Shown here piece by piece: positions 15,704-19,322 of a stretch of DNA of 19,322 nucleotides. The notes beneath the pieces are model-generated. The model searched no databases. It was not told the DNA's origin and saw only the letters and a program-made list of their open reading frames with translations. The position numbers were made by a program, and so were the translations under genes. The first letter of the stretch is position 1; each line of letters starts with the position of its first letter. This DNA comes from JANYJJ01 sp038241115 (GTDB taxonomy: Bacteria; Pseudomonadota; Gammaproteobacteria; Burkholderiales; Burkholderiaceae_C), in the NCBI GenBank assembly GCA_038241115.1, contig JBBRGA010000067.1, positions 1-19,322 on the forward strand. Reading direction: 5' to 3'.

Positions 15704-16414
15704 CTAGCCGCCGATGGCGTCATCTAAAAGTTTGTTCAGCCTGAGCAACTGACGGAAATCGCGGGCGACGTTTTTAGCCAGGTCGGGGGCGCTGAATGCG
15801 TTGAGCGTCAGGGTCTTAGAGACAAAGAATGTTTTGAGCTTGATCCATTCGATGTCCGGGTGATCGGCATCAAAGCCGCGCGGGCACTTTTTGGCCACAG
15901 CCATGGGATTGAAGCCAGCCTTGAAGCTTTTTTTGAACTCTGCGTCGGCAAACAGCTTTTTAAACGGTTCTGAATCATCTGCGATGGCTTGTCTGACGCA
16001 CCGTGTTTGACCTGACGAGGCCATGTACAGGCCCCCTGCCACAACCACGCCTTTCCACGTTTTGTCGTTGGGCAGCAGACCAAAAAATAGAAGCGGATTC
16101 TTTTCAAAGCGCGACTCCGAAGGGGTCGTCACGATGAGCGAAACCCAGTCTTTGTAATGGGCCCCGTCGAGCCCAATTTTGTGCACGGGTTTTTTAATGC
16201 GACCAAGTGCCCTTGCCGGAAAGTGGTAGCCGGGGGCCTCGGTTTGCAGCTCTTTTTTTACAGAGTCAGCCAACGCTGCAAGCGGCTCGCGAATCAGGCG
16301 CTGGTAGCGAGCCGCGTTTTCCTCAAGCCAACCCGCTTCGGTCTGCTCGCCGGCCAGCGTCAAGAACTGCAGCGACGCTTCAGAAAACCCCGCCGCGCCA
16401 ATTACCTTCTCCAA
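15704..16414 (-). CDS. DUF2461 family protein (TIGR02453-like), TTG start
   Basis: A 236-residue conserved protein of unknown function. It resembles DUF2461: FSEASLQFLTLAGEQTEAGW with ENAARYQRLIREPLAAL near the N-terminus, then a middle part ending in GGLYMASSGQTRCVRQAI, and a C-terminal KTFFVSKTLT region. The frame is open to 16564 with an ATG, but that extension is low-complexity and made of the repeat DNA described nearby. TTG at 16414 is the better start: GGGAGA lies six bases before it and the length then matches the family (about 220-240). A six-codon mini-ORF ends one base before this TTG. No membrane segment or catalytic motif is evident. It has relatively many Lys and Phe codons compared with neighbours. 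Confidence 0.75.
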   Translation of the reverse strand: MEKVIGAAGFSEASLQFLTLAGEQTEAGWLEENAARYQRLIREPLAALADSVKKELQTEAPGYHFPARALGRIKKPVHKIGLDGAHYKDWVSLIVTTPSESRFEKNPLLFFGLLPNDKTWKGVVVAGGLYMASSGQTRCVRQAIADDSEPFKKLFADAEFKKSFKAGFNPMAVAKKCPRGFDADHPDIEWIKLKTFFVSKTLTLNAFSAPDLAKNVARDFRQLLRLNKLLDDAIGG

Positions 16415-16629
16415 TTCAGTTCTCCCAAGAATGCATGTCAGAGGTCGATTTGAGCGCGATTGTTTGACGCTGTGTTTTGCGGTGTTTTGTGGTGGTTTGC
16501 GCTTGTTTGCGCTGGTTTGCGGTTCAGGGACGCCAACTTCCGGCCAAGCGTTTCGCGGCTGCACGCGGTCTGGTCAAGCCACGCCAAAGTTGGGCGGGCA
16601 ACCCAACGCGACCCCGGCAGACTTTGAGT
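16415..16629. other. 215-bp intergenic region with repeat tract
   Basis: This spacer lies between the small hypothetical gene and the DUF2461 gene, both minus strand. It holds the decamer repeats at 16471-16520, the GGGAGA ribosome site at 16421-16426 and a mini-ORF (M-H-S-W-E-N, 16436-16416). No good promoter or T-tailed terminator was recognised. Confidence 0.5.
16471..16520. repeat. five imperfect tandem decamers, consensus GSTGKTTTGC
   Basis: Five consecutive 10-base units read TGTGTTTTGC, GGTGTTTTGT, GGTGGTTTGC, GCTTGTTTGC and GCTGGTTTGC, each sharing T at position 3, TTTG at 6-9 and usually a final C. The minus strand is correspondingly C/A-rich and G-poor. The 10-bp period equals about one helical turn. 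The units lie between two genes, about 57 bp upstream of the DUF2461 start. Confidence 0.6.
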
Positions 16630-17028
16630 TCAGGTCAGCGGGCACCAGCGCTGCACCGCCTCGGCCGTGTCGAACGGCCCCGTGTTGAAACAGATGCGCG
16701 CTTGCGGCGCATGTTCGTGAACCACGTTGAGCACTTTCTCGAACAGCAGAAAGTTTTTGCCGATGGTGCGCACACCCGCGCCGATCACGACGCAGTCGTA
16801 GCGGTTTTTTTGCAATGTCGTTCGGATCACGTCTTCGGCGGTTTCGCCAAAGTCAGTCAGGCACAACTTGGCGTCGTAGCCCAAGGCGTTCAGCGCGGCG
16901 ATGTCCTTGTCCAGCCCGCCTTGAACCTTCTCGGCCGTCATGCCGGGAAAAGCCGCGTAGGCGGGATCTGCGAAGTTGATGAGCTGCGGTTGCAGGCCGA
17001 CGGATAAAACTGATTTTTTGGAAGTCAT
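16630..17028 (-). CDS. conserved hypothetical protein, small alpha/beta (Rossmann-like)
   Basis: A 132-residue soluble protein. The N-terminal part (SVGLQPQLINFADPAYAAFPG) and the core (YDCVVIGAGVRTIGKNFLLFE, then VLNVVHEHAPQARICFNTGP) suggest alternating strands and helices with a glycine-rich turn, as in small nucleotide- or flavin-binding or receiver-like folds. I recall similar unnamed proteins in Proteobacteria but do not know a function. ATG at 17028 follows AAAGAACACC, a weak ribosome site, and a 46-base leader with no G on the coding strand. It sits 94 bp downstream of the qor-like gene on the same strand, so both may be in one transcript. Confidence 0.7.
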   Translation of the reverse strand: MTSKKSVLSVGLQPQLINFADPAYAAFPGMTAEKVQGGLDKDIAALNALGYDAKLCLTDFGETAEDVIRTTLQKNRYDCVVIGAGVRTIGKNFLLFEKVLNVVHEHAPQARICFNTGPFDTAEAVQRWCPLT

Positions 17029-17035
17029 GGTGTTC

Positions 17036-17081
17036 TTTGAAATTGGTTTTTGGGTGGTTGTGGAGGGTTTTGGTGGGTTGG
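17036..17081 (-). other. 46-nt G-free, C/A-rich stretch before the small hypothetical gene
   Basis: The plus strand has no C at all from 17036 to 17081, so the minus-strand transcript has no G here. It lies between the qor-like stop and the start of the 132-residue gene. Such unstructured C-rich RNA is typical of Rho-loading sites, and CA-rich leaders can also aid translation; the sequence alone cannot separate these. Confidence 0.4.
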
Positions 17082-17122
17082 CGAAGTTGCTGCGTGCAGG
17101 CTGCTTGGCGGCGCCCGGCCGT

Positions 17123-18088
17123 TCAGCCGCCAGGTGCGGCGACCTGAAGAATCATCTTTCCCCGCGCCTTGCCGCTCTCGCCCAAGCGGTGCGCCTGGGC
17201 TGCGTCGACCAGCGCGAACTCCTGGCCCACGGCGATGCGCAAACGTCCGTCATCGACGCGCTGTACCAACTGCGCCAGCACCGCGCCGCGCGGCTGCGTG
17301 AAAACGAAGGCGGCGCGCACGCCTGCGGCGGCTGCGCGATCTGGAGACGGCGGCAACGCGGTGGCAACCAGGATGCCGCCTTTGCGCAGCGTGGACCATG
17401 AGGCCTCTTGCGTTGGCCCGCCCAGCGTGTCGAGCACGATGTCCATGCCATGCGCAAGCTGCTCGAAGCGTTGCGTGCGGTAGTCGATCACTTCGTCGGC
17501 GCCCAGGCTCTTGACCAGGGCCAGGCCGTCAACGCTGGTCGCGGTTGTGGTGCCAGCGCTGGCGGTGGCGGTCACGTGCGCGCCGTGCTCTTTGGCCAGC
17601 TGCACGGCGACGGAGCCGACTGCACCGGCGCCACCGTGAATCAGCACGCGCATGCCGCGTTCGATATGGCCGCTCTCGATCAACGCCGTCCACGCAGCCT
17701 GGCCCGCCATCGGCAAGGCCGCGGCTGCGGCGAACGACGCCGTGCGCGGCTTCTTCGCTACTTGGTTGGCACTCACCGCCACGTACTCGGCATAGGTGCC
17801 GCCGCGCCCGAAATCTCCGTAGAAACAGACCTCGTCGCCAAGTTCGAAGCCGCTCACATCGCCGCCGATGGCGTTGACGATCCCCGCGGCATCGAAGCCA
17901 AGCGTGATCGGGAAACTCTTGGGAACCTGCGCGGCCATGAAGCCCGAACGCAGCTTCCAGTCGACCGGGTTGACGCCGGCCGCGACCACGCGCACCAGCA
18001 AGTCACCGGAGCCGCAAGCGGGCACCGGCGCGTCTTCGAGTTGCATCAACTCGGGCCCGCCGTAGGCGTGGATGCGGATGGCTTTCAT
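17123..18088 (-). CDS. NADPH:quinone oxidoreductase-like MDR enzyme (zinc-free)
   Basis: A 321-residue medium-chain dehydrogenase/reductase, reducing quinones or enone-type compounds with NADPH in the cytoplasm. The GroES-like N-terminal domain is clear (MKAIRIHAYGGPELMQLED, VVAAGVNPVDWKLRSG, LGFDAAGIV), and the Rossmann NADPH site is VLIHGGAGAVGSVAVQLAK at about residue 150. The Cys/His/Glu zinc ligands of alcohol dehydrogenases are absent, which places it in the QOR/zeta-crystallin branch. A short Thr/Ala-rich insertion (SAGTTTATSVDG) lies after the second Rossmann strand, where relatives usually have a few residues fewer. It is transcribed divergently from the lysR-type gene with 107 bp between start codons, the usual layout for a LysR regulator and its target. 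Confidence 0.93.
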   Translation of the reverse strand: MKAIRIHAYGGPELMQLEDAPVPACGSGDLLVRVVAAGVNPVDWKLRSGFMAAQVPKSFPITLGFDAAGIVNAIGGDVSGFELGDEVCFYGDFGRGGTYAEYVAVSANQVAKKPRTASFAAAAALPMAGQAAWTALIESGHIERGMRVLIHGGAGAVGSVAVQLAKEHGAHVTATASAGTTTATSVDGLALVKSLGADEVIDYRTQRFEQLAHGMDIVLDTLGGPTQEASWSTLRKGGILVATALPPSPDRAAAAGVRAAFVFTQPRGAVLAQLVQRVDDGRLRIAVGQEFALVDAAQAHRLGESGKARGKMILQVAAPGG

Positions 18089-18195
18089 GTTGGGTGTCCC
18101 GTTTGTGAGGACTCAGAGATTGATCTTTCTAGCCGCATTGCGGTAGTGGCAGAAACGGACAAGACTTTTCCATCCGTGGAATAAACTAATTGGGA
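18089..18195. promoter_or_regulatory. divergent qor-like / lysR-type promoter region
   Basis: The 107 bp between the two start codons must hold both promoters. Two symmetric elements are visible: CCGCA-T-TGCGG at 18133-18143 and TTCCA-TCCG-TGGAA at 18168-18181. The second is 14 bp before the lysR start and could be an autoregulatory site. A -35/-10 pair could not be assigned with confidence on either strand. Confidence 0.6.
18133..18143. promoter_or_regulatory. 11-bp palindrome CCGCATTGCGG in lysR/qor promoter
   Basis: A perfect 5-bp inverted repeat with one central base, 45 bp from the qor-like start and 53 bp from the lysR start. It is identical to the site at 15678-15688 upstream of the OYE promoter. 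Position and symmetry suit a LysR-type recognition site, but this is inferred. Confidence 0.45.
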
Positions 18196-19089
18196 ATGAA
18201 CGATCTCTCGGCGCTGCACGACATGACCTTGTTCGTCGAAGTGGCGCGCACCGAAAGCTTCAGCCGTGCCAGCGCGAACCTCGGTGTGCCGGGCGCCACC
18301 CTGTCGCGGCGCATCGCCGCGATGGAGCGCAATTTCGGCGTGCGGCTGTTCGACCGCACTACACGCCGAGTGGCACTGACCGATGCCGGGCGCCGCTACT
18401 TCGAGCGCTGCGGTGAACTGGTCGATCAGGCCCGTCTGGCGCAAGAAGCGTTGCGCGAATCGGCCTCTGGTCCGACAGGCCATGTGCGCGTGTCGATGCC
18501 GGTCGACATGGGCGTCCACCATATTGGTCCGCTGATGCCTGAATTCACGCGCCGCTTTGCGGGTGTCACCTTCGAGCTCGATCTGTCGCCCGTCCACCGC
18601 GATCTGGTGGGCGAGCAGGTCGATGTGGCCATCCGCATCGGCGCCGTGAAGGGCGACCAACTGGTGGTGCGCCGCATCGGCACGGTCGAGATGCTGATGT
18701 TCGCTGCCCCGACCTACCTCGAGCGCCACGGCGAGCCACAGCAGCCGGCCGACTTGGTCGAGCACGAGTGCCTCAACCTACCCGCGCAGGGTCGCGAGGC
18801 CCGGTGGCAACTTTTGCGCGACGGCGCGGCGATGGAGGTCACGGTGCGTGGCCGAATTGCCACCAACAACCAGGGACTGAGGCGCCTGCTCGCCGAGCGC
18901 GGATTGGGCATCGCGGTGCTGCCACATGCGCTGGCGCGTGACGCGGTGAGCGCAGGGCGGTTGGTTCAGGTGCTGCCGGGGTGGAGCGTGCCGCCGCTGC
19001 CAGTGCATGCGGTGATGGCGTCGCGGTTGCAGCCCGCCTGCGTGCGCGCCTTTGTCGACTTCCTCGCAGCGCGCCTGTCTTTGGCTTGA
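18196..19089 (+). CDS. LysR-type transcriptional regulator
   Basis: A 297-residue LysR-type DNA-binding regulator. ATG at 18196 gives the normal beginning NDLSALHDMTLFVEVARTESF; a TTG two codons upstream is unlikely, and GGGA lies too close to serve as a good ribosome site. The winged helix-turn-helix covers about residues 6-65 (SFSRASANLGVPGATLSRRI, then LFDRTTRRVALTDAG), followed by a linker helix and a periplasmic-binding-like effector domain (residues about 90-295) with GHVRVSMPVDMG, VDVAIRIG and GLGIAVLPHALA. These features are typical of the AaeR/DsdC/PgrR-like group of Burkholderiales. It is divergent from the qor-like gene and probably controls it. The inducer is unknown; a quinone or phenolic would fit the enzyme. 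It has full family length with no damage. Confidence 0.96.
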   Translation: MNDLSALHDMTLFVEVARTESFSRASANLGVPGATLSRRIAAMERNFGVRLFDRTTRRVALTDAGRRYFERCGELVDQARLAQEALRESASGPTGHVRVSMPVDMGVHHIGPLMPEFTRRFAGVTFELDLSPVHRDLVGEQVDVAIRIGAVKGDQLVVRRIGTVEMLMFAAPTYLERHGEPQQPADLVEHECLNLPAQGREARWQLLRDGAAMEVTVRGRIATNNQGLRRLLAERGLGIAVLPHALARDAVSAGRLVQVLPGWSVPPLPVHAVMASRLQPACVRAFVDFLAARLSLA

Positions 19090-19322
19090 ACGGCGCTGCG
19101 GTTGGTGTTGTGGTGGGTGAACTCAGGGGCTGCCGATGGGGCAAGGGATGCTTGGTGCAGCAGGCCGTAAACCTGTAGAAGCTGCGGAACTCGCCCGGAT
19201 GCGAGCGCGTGAGCGCCGGGTGCTTCCCGACGCGCATCGCAAGCTCAAGAAGCCAGTCGGCGCTGGGTGCACGCTGGTCTTAAGGCATCCACAACGCAGG
19301 TCTGCGACGAGGCCCGCGCTGA
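19090..19322. other. 233-bp tail without a confident gene
   Basis: On the minus strand one frame from about 19258 down to the lysR end has G/C-biased third positions (reading DWLLELAMRVGKHPALTRS and on), but it has a TAA just upstream and no start with a ribosome site. On the plus strand another frame stays open from 19135 to the edge (GRKPVEAAELARMRARERR...), faintly like a transposase OrfA zipper. Neither can be called. The first 30 bases are G/T-rich and C-poor on the plus strand. No terminator for the lysR gene was seen. Confidence 0.35.

Noticed and set aside
15667..15744. 25-codon plus-strand ORF starting ATGAGTAAGCAC near the DUF2461 stop
   Set aside because: No ribosome site, overlaps the DUF2461 coding end antisense, and its sequence is unremarkable.
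16471..16520. Possible CRISPR-like array
   Set aside because: Units are 10 bp with no spacers and no cas genes; this is a simple imperfect tandem repeat.
16415..16564. 50-codon N-terminal extension of the DUF2461 protein from ATG 16564
   Set aside because: It is a translation of the decamer tract and flank, low-complexity, and lacks a ribosome site; TTG 16414 has one.

Overview
The window looks like chromosomal DNA from a high-G+C betaproteobacterium, most likely a member of Burkholderiales/Comamonadaceae (Variovorax, Rhodoferax or Polaromonas type). This rests on codon use (strong G/C third positions), the abundance of GAF/PAS/GGDEF signalling proteins, and family resemblance of the flavodoxin-like protein, the OYE and the DUF2461 protein. 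That assignment is recognition from memory, not a search. I see no rRNA, tRNA, CRISPR array, complete insertion sequence or prophage gene.

Region 1 (1-4249, plus strand) is a tightly overlapping signalling operon: the C-terminal part of a phytochrome-type histidine kinase, a single-domain response regulator, and a REC-GAF-PAS-PAS-HisKA-HATPase-REC hybrid kinase. Both junctions are stop/start overlaps, so the three are probably translated together and form one phosphorelay.

Region 2 (4277-6097, minus strand) holds a stand-alone GAF protein, an L,D-transpeptidase-like protein and a small secreted Thr/Asn-rich protein. About 400 bp without a convincing gene follow (6098-6500).

Region 3 (6501-11142, plus strand) is a redox block: a flavodoxin-fold NADPH:FMN reductase with an unusual five-cysteine cluster, the catalase-peroxidase KatG, and an aldo/keto reductase.

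Region 4 (11167-17028, minus strand) contains a large GAF-PAS-GGDEF-EAL cyclic-di-GMP protein, two perfect hairpins, an Old Yellow Enzyme (NemA-like ene-reductase) with a repeat-rich promoter/leader region, a DUF2461 protein with a TTG start, and a small conserved protein of unknown role.

Region 5 (17123-19089) is a divergent pair: a quinone-oxidoreductase-like MDR enzyme (minus) and a LysR-type regulator (plus). The last 233 bp hold no confident gene.

How it may work together (inference): five NAD(P)H- or peroxide-linked enzymes (flavodoxin-like reductase, KatG, AKR, OYE, Qor-like MDR) suggest a cluster for peroxides and reactive electrophiles such as quinones, enones and aldehydes, interleaved with light/redox-type sensory signalling. 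The most interesting non-coding signal is an identical 11-bp palindrome, CCGCATTGCGG, in the lysR/qor divergent promoter and again upstream of the OYE promoter, which suggests a small LysR regulon. No clearly new multi-gene system is visible; the best leads are regulatory sequences and the Cys-cluster flavoprotein.
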